A DNA stretch of 64,000 nucleotides from Paraspadella gotoi (GCA_051294375.1 CM119269.1:22803808-22867807), one strand, 5' to 3'; shown: positions 21,061 to 33,063, counted from the stretch's first letter. The notes: generated by a model from the letters alone, not told the origin. Program-made: numbers and translations.

Positions 21061-21802
21061 ACGAATGCTCCAAATCTCCGTTTCTATCTTAGAGAAAACG
21101 GAATTCCTTTGGTTGGATTACGGAACTTTGCTCGGGTCCTGGAGACATGGGGACATTTTGAAGGTGACATTTTGGGGAGAGGGAAGACAGGGGGGGGTTG
21201 GGGTAGAAGGAGGGATCGCCAGGGACCCCCCAAAAAGCCAAGGGTTTCCGGCGACCAGCCATTATTATAAAAAATTAATTAAAGAAACAATAAAAAAAAT
21301 TAAAAGGCTCGGTTAAGCATCGTTGTTGTTATCCTAGTATTAAGTCCATGCTTCACAGACTGATAAAAAGACGAAATTAATAATTCCTTAGTTTTTTTTT
21401 TCTAAATGAAATCAATTTAGGATTAATAATCCCTGTTTTTGTTAACTTTTTTGCCTACATCTTTTTGACCGCATTTGATAATTAACGTTAAAAAATGTTT
21501 TTGAGGCATAATACATTTTTTAGATGTTTAAATGAATGATTTTATCTTTTAAGGGCAGGGGGGTGCTTGCGTTAAAAAAATTGTGGATGCGTCCCTGGTT
21601 CTCGCTATTTCTCTAAAAGGAAATTCAAAATGGATGTTTTTAAAGTTTTACTATTTACTATTAAATCTCTAAACGTAAGGAAAAAAAAGGATCATAATAT
21701 AATGTTTTACTACTAGCGAGAATCATTTATGATCTTAATACATAAATCATTAAGTTTAAATCAAATCTTAAGTTAATTAACTTTCCTCTCTCCTCCTCTC
21801 AG

Positions 21803-21976
21803 TCTCAGATCACGGACGATGTCGATCTAGGCGTCCGTCTCCATGACTACGCCAGCGTCCAACGTCTCTGGTTACGACATCTGCCGTCGGATCTTCGCCT
21901 TTGCTCTTTCGTCAGCGGCGTTCCGGGTCATCGCGTCGTGGACAGGGTCAACGTGACCACGACGCTGCGGATCAAG
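21803..21976 (+). CDS. HtrL/YibB-domain protein, upstream exon
   Basis: Exon of 58 codons (SQITDDVDLGVRLHDYASVQ onward, ending VNVTTTLRIK), preceded by a polypyrimidine tract ending CTCTCAG and followed by AAG|GTAAGG. An acceptor six bases further on would drop two residues. It is GC-rich against AT-rich introns and ends in phase 0, matching the next exon. It includes a potential N-glycosylation site (NVT). I recognise no domain in this part; it may be the lumenal stem. The start codon is further upstream and was not found. Confidence 0.6.
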
Positions 21977-22250
21977 GTAAGGAAATGATTTTTGGGCTTT
22001 TTTTCAGGGGGGGGCGGATTGGTCGGTGAGCTGGGGTCTTGGTTTAGGGTAGAGTATCAGTTCTAAGTTAATATATTTACTGACATATTCTAGCTTAATC
22101 TAATTAAACATTTTTTTAACTTTATGTATATGATTTTCTAATCTATCTAGTTTTTTAAATCATTTAATGACTTGGGTTAGCCAATTGCTGGATTGTATTT
22201 ATCTGATCACTTCCTATTTTGGCCAATCATCTTACCCTTACCTTTTACAG

Positions 22251-22466
22251 ATCGTCCCTACCTCCGCGAATCTCTTCTCTTCAGACGATTTTAAAACCTG
22301 CGCAACGCTGGGCCCCGCCCTAGACGTCTTTCCTTACTCGCGCTGCGCCGAAGACTTGCTGTGCCGCGCTGACATGGGCTTCATGCCCGCGTATCATGGG
22401 TGGGGAAGGAATTACGAGCCCGTGCCGGAGGAATGGATATTTCCTTTGGGCATGCATCGGTGGAAG
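22251..22466 (+). CDS. HtrL/YibB-domain protein, second recognised exon
   Basis: Seventy-two codons between TTTTACAG and AAG|GTAAGG, phase 0 at both ends (IVPTSANLFSSDDFKTC ... EEWIFPLGMHRWK). It has four cysteines, of which C-A-E-D-L-L-C could form a disulfide, consistent with a secretory-pathway protein. A 220-bp GA-rich tract starts right after the donor. Same strand, phase and composition as the exons on each side. Confidence 0.65.
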
Positions 22467-22690
22467 GTAAGGAGAGAGCGAGGAAGAATTAAGGGGAGAG
22501 AGAGGGGGGGAAGGGAGGGAGAATTAAGGGGAGAGGGAGGGAGAGGGAAAGAGGGAGGAGAGAGAGGATAGGGGAGAATTAAGGGAGCAGGGAGAGAGAG
22601 GGAGAAGGAGAGAGAGGGAGGAAGAGAGAGAAAGGGAGAGAAAGAGAAAAGAAGGATATTAGGAGAGAGAGAGAACATGGATGAACGAGA
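22467..22690 (+). repeat. GA-rich tract inside an intron
   Basis: Purine-rich (GGGAGA, GAGA) low-complexity DNA immediately behind the splice donor. Confidence 0.9.
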
Positions 22691-22943
22691 GGACAGGACT
22701 AGAGGGAAGCCTAAAAAAGGGTAAGAATCACGAAAACGAGTTGAGAAAAACCGGAACTTAACTCGGCCTTTTCAATCGATAATTATTTTATTAAATTATT
22801 AAAATTAATAAGACCAAATATATTTTAAAGTTTATTAGAAGATATAAAGTTTATTAAAAGAATTAATTAAAATATGAGATTAAATTTAATATTATTAAGA
22901 TTAAAAATTATAAAAATTAAAAAAAATGTTTTTTTCCCCCTAG

Positions 22944-23781
22944 CCTTTCCCGTCCTTTTCTTCGGTTAACTTACCCGTCCCGGGTCGAACTCAAGACTAC
23001 CTCACCTTTCGCTACGGATGCCTGGGAGAGCCGGGCATCGCCTGTCGGCCTCACCCACGCCTGCCAAGATTCTGGCGAGGGATCGACCACAATTCGGCCG
23101 GCAACCCTTCCCGCCCCTTGACCCTGGTCACGGGCCTCTGGGACCTCAATTCTGACCACCGAATCCACGACCGCGACTTTAATCGAACCTTCGCTTCCTA
23201 CGAAGCGTGGTTTGCCCACAACCTGGCCGAGATCCGCCTGCCGGTTGTGGTCTTCGTGCCCACGAGGCGAATGGAGAAGGCGGTGCTGAGCCACAGGGGT
23301 TGTGGAGCGGAAGATTCCGGCGGCTCCTTTCGCGATTCCAGCGGCTCCATTCGCGATTCCAGCGGCTCCTTTCGCGATTCCAGCGGCTCCTTTCGCGATT
23401 CCAGCGGCTCCATTCGCGAGTCCAACAGCTCCTTCAGCCTCTGCAGCAACACCATCGTCTTTCGCGTTTCTTTAGACGCTCTCCTCTCCGCAACCCTCAA
23501 CCCGTGGACGCAGCCGCTCGTAGAACTCACCTCGCTGCTCCGTCGCGATACGCGGCTGCGACGGTCGCGCTACGCTCGACCCGAGCGACCTCACCTGGTC
23601 AGCGCGGCGCAGCAGTCTGTTTATTTGGGTAAGGTCAATTTGGTGAGGCGGGTGGCGGAGTTGAATCCGTTCGGGTCGGAATTCGTTGGTTGGATCGACG
23701 CTGGATACGCGCACGGGGAGCACGTGTGGGGAGGAGGAAGAGGAGGAGGAGGAGAAGGAGGAGAATCGCCTCCCAAAACAG
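22944..23781 (+). CDS. HtrL/YibB-domain protein, main domain exon
   Basis: The exon carries the core of an HtrL/YibB-type domain, a glycosyltransferase-like family of uncertain biochemistry. Visible motifs, in order: LTLVTGLWDLNSDHR; a YEAWFAHNLAEIRLPVVVFV block; VLSHRG; YLGKVNLVRRVAELNPFG; and FVGWIDAGYAHG, the family's W-(I/V)-D-A-G signature. Between VLSHRG and TIVFRV lies an in-frame 21-bp tandem repeat (about 23316-23420) encoding five RDSSGS(F/I)-like heptads, absent from the family's usual layout. The exon starts after CCCCTAG (phase 0) and ends ACAG|GTTGGG, leaving phase 1, compatible with the next exon. The end is Gly-rich (GGGRGGGGEGG). Function in the cell is not known; a Golgi role is inference. 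Confidence 0.75.
23316..23420 (+). repeat. 21-bp coding minisatellite
   Basis: Five tandem units of GATTCCAGCGGCTCC(T/A)TTCGC, all multiples of three and in frame with the HtrL-like exon, giving Ser/Asp-rich heptads. Confidence 0.95.
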
Positions 23782-24127
23782 GTTGGGAAGTTTTATACAT
23801 TAAATTGTTATTGTATTTATTAATTTTTTTTTAACCCTCCAATAGATTGAATTAAATTTACTGGCCATCGTATTTCAAAATTGTGTCTCACCACGTTTAT
23901 ATTATTATTATTTATTATTAATGTTCTAATTATGAATGTTGGTGGCGTTTCTTATAAAGAGTACAAAATTAATTAATACTTATCTAATTAAAACTTGACG
24001 AAATTGTTTGTTTTACCGTAATTTTAATACGTAAATTTTAAAATTAAATGATATTATCGCTCAAATCATCAGTTAATTTACTTCTAATTTGAATCATATC
24101 ATTCAATTTTATAATTTGACACCCTAG

Positions 24128-24387
24128 CCACCCCGGCCACCCCGGCCACCCTCGCCCGCATCCCTCTCCACCGCCTTCGCCAATTCACCCGCGGCGGACA
24201 AATCACGATGGGCGGCGCCTCGACCCTCGACGCGATAGTCCCGCCCCCTCCGGCACGGGTCTGCAGCCCCGAAGGCCTGGCCCAGACGTTCGAGGGTCAC
24301 TGGAAGATGTACACTCCCAATTTCATGTTGGCCGAGAGGGAAAAATGGGTGAACGTCGTTGGGCCAACGTTTTATCGGCATTTGGAG
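24128..24387 (+). CDS. HtrL/YibB-domain protein, downstream exon
   Basis: Follows acceptor ACCCTAG and completes the split codon (phase 1). It begins with an ATPATPATLA repeat, then RIPLHRLRQFTRGGQITMGG and EGHWKMYTPNFMLAEREKW. Using the GGAG|GTTATA donor, it ends after YRHLE in phase 0. An alternative is that the frame reads on into the GGGGATC repeat to a stop at 24552, but that part is repeat-coded. Intron 3 is 346 bp. Later exons were not found in the next 2 kb, so the gene may be incomplete here. Confidence 0.6.
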
Positions 24388-24414
24388 GTTATATTGGGGA
24401 TGAGGGGAAGATTG

Positions 24415-24870
24415 GCGGGGATTTGGGAGATGGGGAATCATCGGTGGGGCTTGGGAATCGGGGAGATTTTAATTGGGGATCGGGAAATCTGGATTTGGGG
24501 ATCGGGGAGTTTTAATTGGGGATTTGCGGGATATGGAATTGGGGATCAATGAGAGTTTAAAATTGGGGATTGCGGAATACTGGATTGGGGATGCCTGGGG
24601 ATATGGGGTTTTAATGGAGATCGGTGCTGTGATTGGCGGTGGGAGTATGGTATCAGGATATGGTGGGAAATCAGGAGAGCTTCTTCGTATGGGAGTACGG
24701 GGAAAGGCAATTGGGCATTTGCCTAAGTTTATCATCTTGGATCGTGTTGTAATTGGAAACATTAGGATTACCGTTGGAGAGTTTTAATCTGAAGATCGGG
24801 CGATACTTAATTTTGGGATCTGTGGTAAATATGATCCGATGTCTGCAGTTGGGGAGTTTTAATTAGGGAT
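24415..24870 (+). repeat. degenerate GATCGGGGAGTTTTAATTGG minisatellite
   Basis: Imperfect units of TTTTAATTGGGGATCGGGGA decaying towards 24870. It follows the last recognised HtrL-like exon and generates opposed spurious frames. Confidence 0.8.
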
Positions 24871-26885
24871 CGGGGATGAATTTGACATTGGAGAATTACC
24901 ATTAGGATGGAATTTGCTAGTGGTCAATTACAGTTCATCCATTTAATAATTAAGTTTTTTAAAAAAATTGATCCCCATTTTTTGAATTAAAACTTTATAA
25001 CAGAAAAGGGTCATTCAGTATCAACTTTATAAATAGGCTAAATGGAGTACAAATTCAGAAAGCTTGAGCTCCTGCGATTTCGAAAACTGTATTCATTATA
25101 AGCATTCCTGACCTGCCCATCTTTACCCATTTTATATGCGGTTTTAATCCCCATTAATGATAAAATAAAAGAACCTACACCACCCACACACACTATCCCT
25201 GCACAAGCCAGTTGCCCCCCACGGTCCAACACCGACAAAGGCCAACTCGATCCCACCCCTCCACTTTCCGCTTTATTGCCATCTTCTTCTTAACTCGAAC
25301 TTTTTTATCCCTACCGTGAAAACACCACCACCCCATGTCCCACCTACCCAGTAAGAGATGACATTTTTCAAATTCCCCCCATGATCTTGCAACTTGCACC
25401 TTAATCTTTAAACCTTCAAACCTGATTCCTTTTAACAAGACGCGTTTAAAATTGTCTCTCTTCCTATTCTTTTTCTAACTCCGTTTAATCAAATGTGCTC
25501 TCGTCTTCCCATTTCCGAAGATGTGTTTAATTCTAATCAAATTCTTTAATTCAATATTATCTTGCAGTCGTTTAGGCGCTGTCAACCTCTTGCAAAATAT
25601 ACAGTGTTGTTAGATTCATTGTAGCTCGAATTGCCTCTTTAACCATCTCATTTACACACTGCACAGCCATTTTTTGTTCATTGACTGGAAAATCCTACAC
25701 CCCCCCCCCTCCAGAAGTAAACGAGAAGATTAATTGCTTATTGTCCCTTCTAAATTATCCCATACCGTGTTTTAACTTCTTACTCTAGAATTGTTTTAAT
25801 CAACCAGCATTAAAACAAATCTTTAGCAAATGTGCTTTACCCTTTACCTAACCAATTTTGTTTATGTTACCAATTTAAAAAAAATTATTTGAAAACGGAA
25901 TTGTGTTGTTACATATTATATAATAAGAACTTATTTTTTTGTGATTACTGATGTAAATAATAATGTATAATTTCTCTGATATATTAGCTCTAACACAATC
26001 ATAGTTATATCGTATTTTATGCGAGACATTGACCTTTCCCTCTTAAAAATGATGAACCTAACAGGCTAACGTTGAACCGCGGAATGCTCGACGATGATAT
26101 GGCAATCTGGATCACGGTTGCTTGCGAAGATCCACAGCTTCATCAATGTCCCCTGTCTGCAAGGAATCAAAGGCCAACAATGGACTTGCGTCTTCGAACG
26201 AGTCATGGCGTTGGCTGATAAAAGATGACCGGACGTTGACGGCGACGTTGGGAGAGCCGTACTAATGAAATTCAGAATCGCTAGCCGAAGATGTACTTTA
26301 GTACTTTTCGTGGTACTTTTAGCTTGTGCTGTTTGACCCACCGTTCGCTGGTAACGGTGGATTCTTTTTTTATTAAAATTGTTTCATTCTATATAAGGTC
26401 GTATTAATAATTTTAAATGTGATATTTTTGATCTTTATTTCAATCACGTGGCTATGATTACGTTTATATTTGGTTCCAACTAGGATATAAAATTATCTCA
26501 TTCATTTCAATTAATTAGCTATAATTTTCTTACTTGTTCTCTTATAAGTAATTTTTTCATTTGCTTCCGCAGTTTTCCTACCATAATTTGTCAAAAAGCA
26601 ATGAATATTTGATATTTGCTTTTAATCGATTAACTAATTTTGAATAAACTATTTTTCAGTAATGTTAATATTTATTAACATAGCTAAACATAGCCAAGAA
26701 TTAGTTTTCGTAACCGGACGTCCTAATAAGAACTCTGAGAAGTTTACTACTTTAATCATCCGTCGAAATTTAAAAAGACAAAAAAAAATCTCATTACGAT
26801 TGGATTTCAAAAGTAAAACGAGATTTTAAATTTAATTTCATTTAATTTAATTTAAAATTTCCTCGAGAGATGTCTATATCTTAAT
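24871..26885. other. intergenic or intronic DNA, unresolved
   Basis: Mostly AT-rich. A GC-richer, CpG-containing patch at 26060-26345 has a minus-strand frame without recognisable motifs; it may be a repeat fragment or an exon, and I cannot decide. Elsewhere no gene is seen. Confidence 0.4.
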
Positions 26886-27190
26886 TGAAGAGGGCGTCTT
26901 TGTCGTCATCAACGTCGTCGTATTTGTCATCTTCATAGGGCGGTGTCGTTATCTTCGTCATTATCTTGACCATTGTTGCCTTCATCGTTGTCATTTTATT
27001 CATTGTTAGTTTTCATGGGTGTCATTGTTTTCAATATAATCGTTGTCAACCTCGTTGTCATCTTTGTCATTGTTATCAATGTCGTTGTTGTCATCTTTGT
27101 CATTGTTATCTATGTCGTCGTCGTCATCTTCCCCAATCGTCATCAGCGAATTCGGCGTCGATTCGACTTTATCCGATTCGCGTCATCAGC
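26886..27190 (+). repeat. degenerate GTC/GTT/ATC triplet array
   Basis: Runs such as GTTGTCATCTTTGTCATTGT and GTCGTCGTCATC. All three plus frames stay open because of the triplet period, so none is taken as coding. Confidence 0.85.
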
Positions 27191-27952
27191 GACGAGAGAG
27201 AGACAGAGAGGGACAGAGAGAGAGAAAGACAGAGACAGTCCAGCAGCGAAATCGATTTTCGTCGACCTGAAATTAACAGAAATCAATCGATACCAAATCT
27301 AGGTTTTCAATGTTACAACAACGAAACTATCTAACGCTTTATTACTAAAATGCTTTAATAAGGGAATACTGTCGCGCGGATATTGTAATTCTTTAATCCC
27401 GGGATGTTTCTAAACTAATAATTGTGTACGAGATAGATTATTAGAATGATACTAAATGAGATTGAATTAATCTCATTTGCATAATGCATATCGTGGTATA
27501 TTATTCCAATTTTCATTTGGTTTATGTTCCGTTTTTGTTAATATGCCAATTATCTCTCCGTCAACGGTTTGTAATGTTATGATAAAAGGACAAAATTGAC
27601 GAAAATAAAGATAAAGAATTGAAACGATAAACGAGGCTATATAAAGTAGTTTTGGCTTTTTTGTTCAAGTTGTTTTCTCGTATTTTGTTGGTGTGGTTTT
27701 CGTTTAGTTCCGGTAGATGTCGCCGGCAGGGAAAAAAAATGTTAAAGGCTCCAGAAAAAAAATATTTTGGGGAAGAAGAAGAAATTGAATAAAAACTGAA
27801 GAATAAAAAAATGGGGCAAATAAAAAACCACGGCAAAAAAATGGAAGAAAAACGGGAAATAAAAAACCTACGAGAAAACAACGCACACAAAAAAAAACGT
27901 CTCCCTGGATCGGAAAAAGGGAAAAACGCAAGACAGGCAGAGAGAAACGCGA

Positions 27953-28190
27953 GAGACGAAAGAGACAGAGAGAGAGAGAAAAGAGAGAAGAGAGAGAGGG
28001 GGGGGCCTGAGAGAGAGAGAGATGAGAGAGAGAGAAAAGAGAAGAGAGAAGGGACAGAGAGAGAGAAGAGAGGACAGAGAGAGAGATAAGAGAGAGAGAA
28101 GAGAGGGGGACCTGAGAGAGAGAGAGAGAGGAGAGAGAGAAGAGAAGAGAGAAGAGAGAGAGAGAGAGAGAAGAGAGAGGAGAAGAACGA
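27953..28190 (+). repeat. GA-rich tract within B0
   Basis: GAGAGA with AAGAGA and GGGGG interruptions; contains two near-copies of a GAGAGGGGGACCTGAGAG-like subunit. Confidence 0.9.
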
Positions 28191-28959
28191 GATTAATCTG
28201 ACTAAACAAACGGTTAATAGTTTTTTAAACAATTTAGATTTTCTTTCTAAACCAAGAAAAATAAATGTCAAAAAAAGTTGAGAAAAATTAAAAAAGAATA
28301 AGTATAAAACAGAAGGAATAAAATAAAGGTAAAAATACATATTAAACTTTGATAGCAATTGTTGTTAATTAAAAATGTACGAGAAAAAAAATGGGAGTTG
28401 ATTCAACCGCAGAAACTTTGATTGATTTTTTTGACGGCGCGTCATTATAAAGAAAATTTACATAAGAAAATATTTGAAAAGAGAAGGCAGACAGTAAAAA
28501 GACAGAAGAAAAGTATCCAGATAAGACAGACAAAAAGAGACTGAGAGAGACAGATTACGAACAGCCAGATAGACTGCAAGAGAGCGAAACGGATGAAACG
28601 GACAAGACTTATTGGTATTTTATTTTCCATATTATATTAATATACAATGGAGCTGGTTATTTTTGTTTGTTTAATTAAATTATATAAATGTCATTGATCA
28701 TGAGAATGATGGAGGCCTTAAACCCAAAGCCAGTCCGAAAATCAGAGGTCATAGATAGCTTATTTATTAATTTTCATGTTAGTTGTAATCAATTTCATAA
28801 TATTTAGTTTAAAAATACTATATTTCTGGTTTCCAGAAGTGGATGCGGAAAGCAGTAAGCCGAAGGCGGGAGAAGGAGGCGGAGAAAGGAGGGGGAGAAG
28901 AAATGAGGAGATGATGGTGCGAGGAGGAGCGGGAGTAGAGAGAGACTGCCACCCTACCT

Positions 28960-29230
28960 CACCTTTCGGTTCCGCACTTTCCCCCTATGCACTGCACAAT
29001 ATTCCTAGCATTTAAATGCGCATTCCTTTCCATCTTACTGCACTGGGCCTTTATTGACTGCACTAACCTCTCTTGACTGAACCTTGGCTCCCTTTTGACT
29101 ACACCTCGGCCTTGGACTGCTCAACCTTGCCCGCCCTTGGACTGCACCTTCCTCGCTTATCTTAACTGCAGTATCCCCACCTTTTTTACTGCACCAAGTA
29201 CAACGACTGCAACCTTCCCCCTTGTCTGAA
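28960..29230 (+). repeat. degenerate GACTGCA minisatellite inside B0
   Basis: TTGACTGCAC-type cores spaced about 20-30 bp apart; the same array is at 39365-39660. Confidence 0.65.
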
Positions 29231-29405
29231 TCTCGATCTGACTGCCACTACCTCCTTATCTACTGCATCGCCCTCCCTTTTTTTCATTTCAGCGCCACTT
29301 CGAGATAAAGACGCTTCCGTTCGGAAAAATGCGTCGTCATCTTCTGCGGTTAAGATTCGTACGACGACGACTGACGACGACGACGACCGCCTTGCTCTCA
29401 GTGAG

Positions 29406-31139
29406 TTAAACATACAAACGTTGAGGAGAGATAATTGGCCAATTAAGAAACATCGTGTCTTTTTTTTTTCCTGCTTGTTGCTTCGATTTTCGATTAAGAT
29501 TGTGGTACACGCGATCGACGTGGAATTTGAACGTCTAGTTTACTGAAATAAACTTGTCGATTTTAAAATCGGTCACATGGCGTGTCGAAAAGTTAATGGG
29601 CAAAAAGGACGAAAAATACAGCGCCTCCCGCAGGGGAACACTTTACGCCGTGTCAAGTCGTTGTGACGCAGGCGAGACATCTCGGTATTGAGCGATGAAA
29701 GTGTGGTTAACATTAGCAATTTGAACTCCGATAGTATCTAAATCTTTAGTCGACGGAAACTCGAGCATAAAGCCGAATTCTCGTTCGCGGGCTAGATAGA
29801 AATAAACGGAAAACTACGGAGCTGGAACACGGATTAGTAAATTTGAGATATAAGAAACGAAATTTATAGAGTAGAATAATGTGATATGTTACTCATAAAA
29901 CTTAAATAGAGTAATTGGAGTGTATAATTTAATCTACAAGATTGGGTTTATTCATGTGGATTGACACGACTTTCGTGGACAGCCCCTTTGATTAATTGCG
30001 CTCGCTTTTTATCTTAGAGTGCCTCATTAATACTATTTTTTCAGAGGTAATATGTTGCTGAGTATCATCAACAACAACCGCGACAAGGAGGCTCTGAACT
30101 TGTAAACAAGTCCATAACTCTGACATTTAACCAAGTCGGGGTGTACTGATGTGAACTGTAACCTACTTAAATTCTTCCTATTGTTTATATCGTTCTTTCC
30201 CGGTATTGTTCTCTACTAACCATTTTGCAGTCATTATCATAGAAAAACAACTCTGGCACAATCAGCTAAAGTCAGGATCTAGAACTTGTGAACCCATCTT
30301 GCCAGATCGGCTTTTTATAACGGCAGTTCTCGTGCTTACTAAGTGTGAGAGCAAATAAATATCTCTCTCAAAACGAATATCTTAACATGGACGGATTGCC
30401 ATTCCCAGACAACATTGAGCGCGCAAACTGTCTGCCATGTAATTTGACTCGGCGTTGGCGTCAACCCCGGACTTTCTAGCCGGACCAAGCGTCAATCCCC
30501 GTCCAGTCCAGTGGAACGTTTGGGGTAACGCTCAACATGTCTGAAAAATCTTGAAAGCGCTTCTTCCACAAGGGACGCCGTCACGCTCTCAAGTGTCTAA
30601 GATGGGTAGACTTGAGACTCTTGCCTTGAGAGCTGGCGAGTCCAGAGAATGTTGTAATAGGGGTGGGAAGAGATAGAGTAAGAGAGGGAAGAGGTTGATG
30701 TAGAGAGGGGAAGGGAGGGATGAGGAGGGAGGTGACGCAGGTCGGCTGGGCTAGTTCCCACTCCAATCAAGAGAAGCGCCTCATAGGTCACACTTGACGT
30801 CTCAGCTTATTTTTACATTCGCCGACCGAGATGTTTGTGGTTGGTTTATTTGTTTTTTGCTTTTATAGAATTCTCATAACGCAAAAATGAAAAAACCTTT
30901 TTATTAAAAATATATTTTCAGAAATAAATAGTTGATGAAAATAATTTAAAACTTTTTCTAAATCTTATACACAACAAAAAAAAGGATTACAATACAAGAT
31001 TTCATTTCAAACTCTACGACTTACCAATACAACCCTCAAACTACCCCTAATCCGCGACCACCCTTAACCTCCATTGCTAACCGTTTTAAAAATATCATGC
31101 AAAATACGCGAATTAACAATAATTTAAACAATTATTCTT
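29406..31139. other. unrecognised intergenic DNA
   Basis: Moderate GC at 30380-30800 with CpGs but no frame with exon borders or motifs. Rest AT-rich. Confidence 0.4.
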
Positions 31140-31363
31140 GCAAAACTGGAAGACACGCGCCGCCTAGAACTGCATTGCTCGCCAAGTCCGTCCCGCCCGC
31201 GGATCGAAGGATTGGCTGCCGGCCGGGTGAGACGGGAAGAGTGACTTGGGTGGTGCAGCGAAGGCCTTTGGTCGGTAGTTCGCAAGTGATAGTCGGTTCC
31301 TTGGGAAAGGCGGGTCACCGGCACGGCGGTCGTGTGGTTGGCCATAGAATGGAGCACTGAGAG
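31140..31363 (-). CDS. candidate orphan exon, unknown protein
   Basis: A sharply GC-rich 220-bp island in AT-rich DNA. On the minus strand it follows a pyrimidine-rich TTTTTGCTCTCAG acceptor, and one frame reads HSMANHTTAVPVTRLSQG onward; another frame is also open for about 65 codons. No domain recognised and no convincing donor at the far end. It could be a CpG-rich repeat fragment. Confidence 0.25.
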
Positions 31364-32019
31364 CAAAAATTTATTTGAAATGATCAAAACAAGGATCTTT
31401 AGAACGTGGAGTATAGTATAATTTAACTAGAAACAAAAATCTTTGTTCTATTGTCTCCGGAACAGTATTATGTTAGTAAAGTATATAGAATATCAATATA
31501 TTGTAGAATATTCTTATAATTAATAAATTTAAAAAATAATAATTTTAATAAAGATTCGATTTTTTTAAAGTTGAATAAAAAATATAACATGTTATCAAAA
31601 ATTTCCTGTCATCTTCACATTTAAAACGGGGAAAAGAATAAAAAATTTAACTTTTTTATTCCTCTGTAATAGAAACTTATAGTTTTATATGTTTAAAACG
31701 TGTAGTCATTTTTTGCAAATCTAAACATTAAAATATCATATAACATTTTCAAAAAATTTCTTAGGTTTTTTACGGCGAATCAATCTGTTCTTAAAAATAA
31801 AAATTTTAAAATTTAATAATTGTATAAGGATATTATCTAACATAAATAATGTGAATTTACTATACTGTTAAAATTACTGTTATGTGCTAAAAGAAATTTT
31901 AAAGGATTTAAAATTTGTTAATTACATATCCAGTAGGCAGCAAAAAAAATAACGTTCAATACTCAATCTTTCATCACGGCTTGGAGAAATGCAGGAAACT
32001 TGCCCTTACTGTAATTTAT
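31364..32019. other. AT-rich intergenic DNA
   Basis: Nothing recognisable. Confidence 0.6.
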
Positions 32020-32530
32020 TTTAAACCCTAGATTTGTTTTTAACCCTAAATTTATCTTTAACACCTAGATTTACCTTAACCCTAAATTTACCCTTAACCC
32101 TAATTTACTCCAACCCTAAATTTACTCAACCCTAATTTCTATACCTCAACCCTAATTTACCCTCAACCCTAATTTACCTAATTTAGCCCTATTTAGCTCT
32201 TAACCCTATTTACGCCTTAACCCTAATTTTACACCCAACCCAATTTAGCCCCAAACCCTTAATTTTAACGCCCCACCCTAATTTACCCCCAACCCTAAAT
32301 TTCTCCCAACCCTAATTTACCCTCACCTAATATTTACCCTCAACCGCTAATTTACCCTTAATTTACCCCTAATTTACCCTTAAACACCTAATTAACCCCC
32401 AAAACCCTAATTACCCCCAACCCTAATTTACTCCCAGACCCTAATTTACCCTTAACCCTAATTTACCCTCACCCTAATTTACCCTCACCCTAATTTACCC
32501 CTAATTTTACTCTTTAACTCCTCATGTTCC
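32020..32530 (+). repeat. telomere-like (AACCCTAATTTACC)n minisatellite
   Basis: Around 35 units of CCCTAATTTAC(C) with frequent indels. The CCCTAA half is the C-strand of the TTAGGG telomere repeat; the TTTAC half is not. Confidence 0.85.
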
Positions 32531-32750
32531 TATCCATAACTTGTCATTAACCCCTAACTAGCATTAACCTCTTAACTTACCATTAACTATCTTTCTTTTA
32601 ACTTCATTTTTAATCTTAAATTTTTTTTTTAATTTTAATTTTTTTGGCAGCAAAACTGTAGATTAAATTTGCACAACAAAATAACGCTGAGAAGACTTGA
32701 ATTAGAGAATCGGTCGTCGTCGTCGACGAAAGGCTAGAGAGTGGGAGACT

Positions 32751-33063
32751 TCATCTAGTTGGCCCGCGAAGTCGGCAAAAGAACGCGCGCCTCGAGAAAC
32801 GATCATTCGAAATGGGAACGTCATAGATTTCGCAGATGGCCGTCGCGCGGGACCAGGAGCGCAAAGCGGCAACTTTGGAGTCCCGCTCGGGGTCTTTTGA
32901 GGATGATCCGATTGAGACAGCGTGATTTGTTATTATGAAGCCTTTGTTAACTTTGGGCAAATAGTTGATGTTCTCTGAAAACTTATATCGACTGTTTTTA
33001 ACGTTAGTCCGTGACTCCGAGTCAAAACGAGCCGCAGTTTTAACGAAAACATCCAATATTTTC
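32751..33063 (-). CDS. candidate terminal exon, unknown protein
   Basis: On the minus strand, a GTTTTTTTAG acceptor is followed by an open frame starting KILDVFVKTAARFDSESR, passing KGFIITNHAVSIGSSSKDP and ending in a stop after RLRGPTR. Amino-acid composition is balanced, unlike the low-complexity frames nearby, and GC is higher than in the flanks. No family recognised. A second short, balanced frame lies upstream at 33150-33306 (YTALNAHNFTLPPEPKPRAM) but no clean donor links them. Confidence 0.35.

Larger units (their letters stand above)
27600..29405 (+). repeat. composite repeat, B module, copy B0
   Basis: Shares an ordered series of blocks with 37100-39806: a CTCGTATTTTGTTG/TTCCGGTAG leader, a long GA tract, GAACGAGATTAATCTG, GTTGATTCAACCGCAG, AAAGCCAG, a GGAGAAGGAGGCGGAGAA block, ATGCACTGCACAATATTCC, and a terminal GACGACGACCGCCTTGCTC. 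Its left 300 bp also match 41404-41640 inverted. The right end falls at CTCTCAGTGA in both B0 and B1, so the unit has a defined border. No coding capacity recognised. Confidence 0.75.

Noticed and set aside
20592-21092. 166-residue frame upstream of the HtrL-like exons as its first exon
   Set aside because: Most of it is a 24-bp minisatellite (DRRAS-type repeats), and no donor joins it in phase to the exon at 21803.
26066-26341. endonuclease domain of a non-LTR retrotransposon
   Set aside because: One vague LRLAILNF-like start only; no catalytic motifs follow in any frame.
27139-27160. hammerhead core in a TCATCAGCGA context
   Set aside because: No GAAA partner or stem II; part of a degenerate triplet array.
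27561-28358. 265-residue hydrophobic-looking minus frame
   Set aside because: Mostly Leu/Ser from (CT)n within a dispersed composite repeat; frame not kept in the other copies.
32020-32530. true telomere or chromosome end
   Set aside because: Units are AACCCTAATTTACC-type mixtures with unique DNA on both sides, so an interstitial minisatellite fits better.
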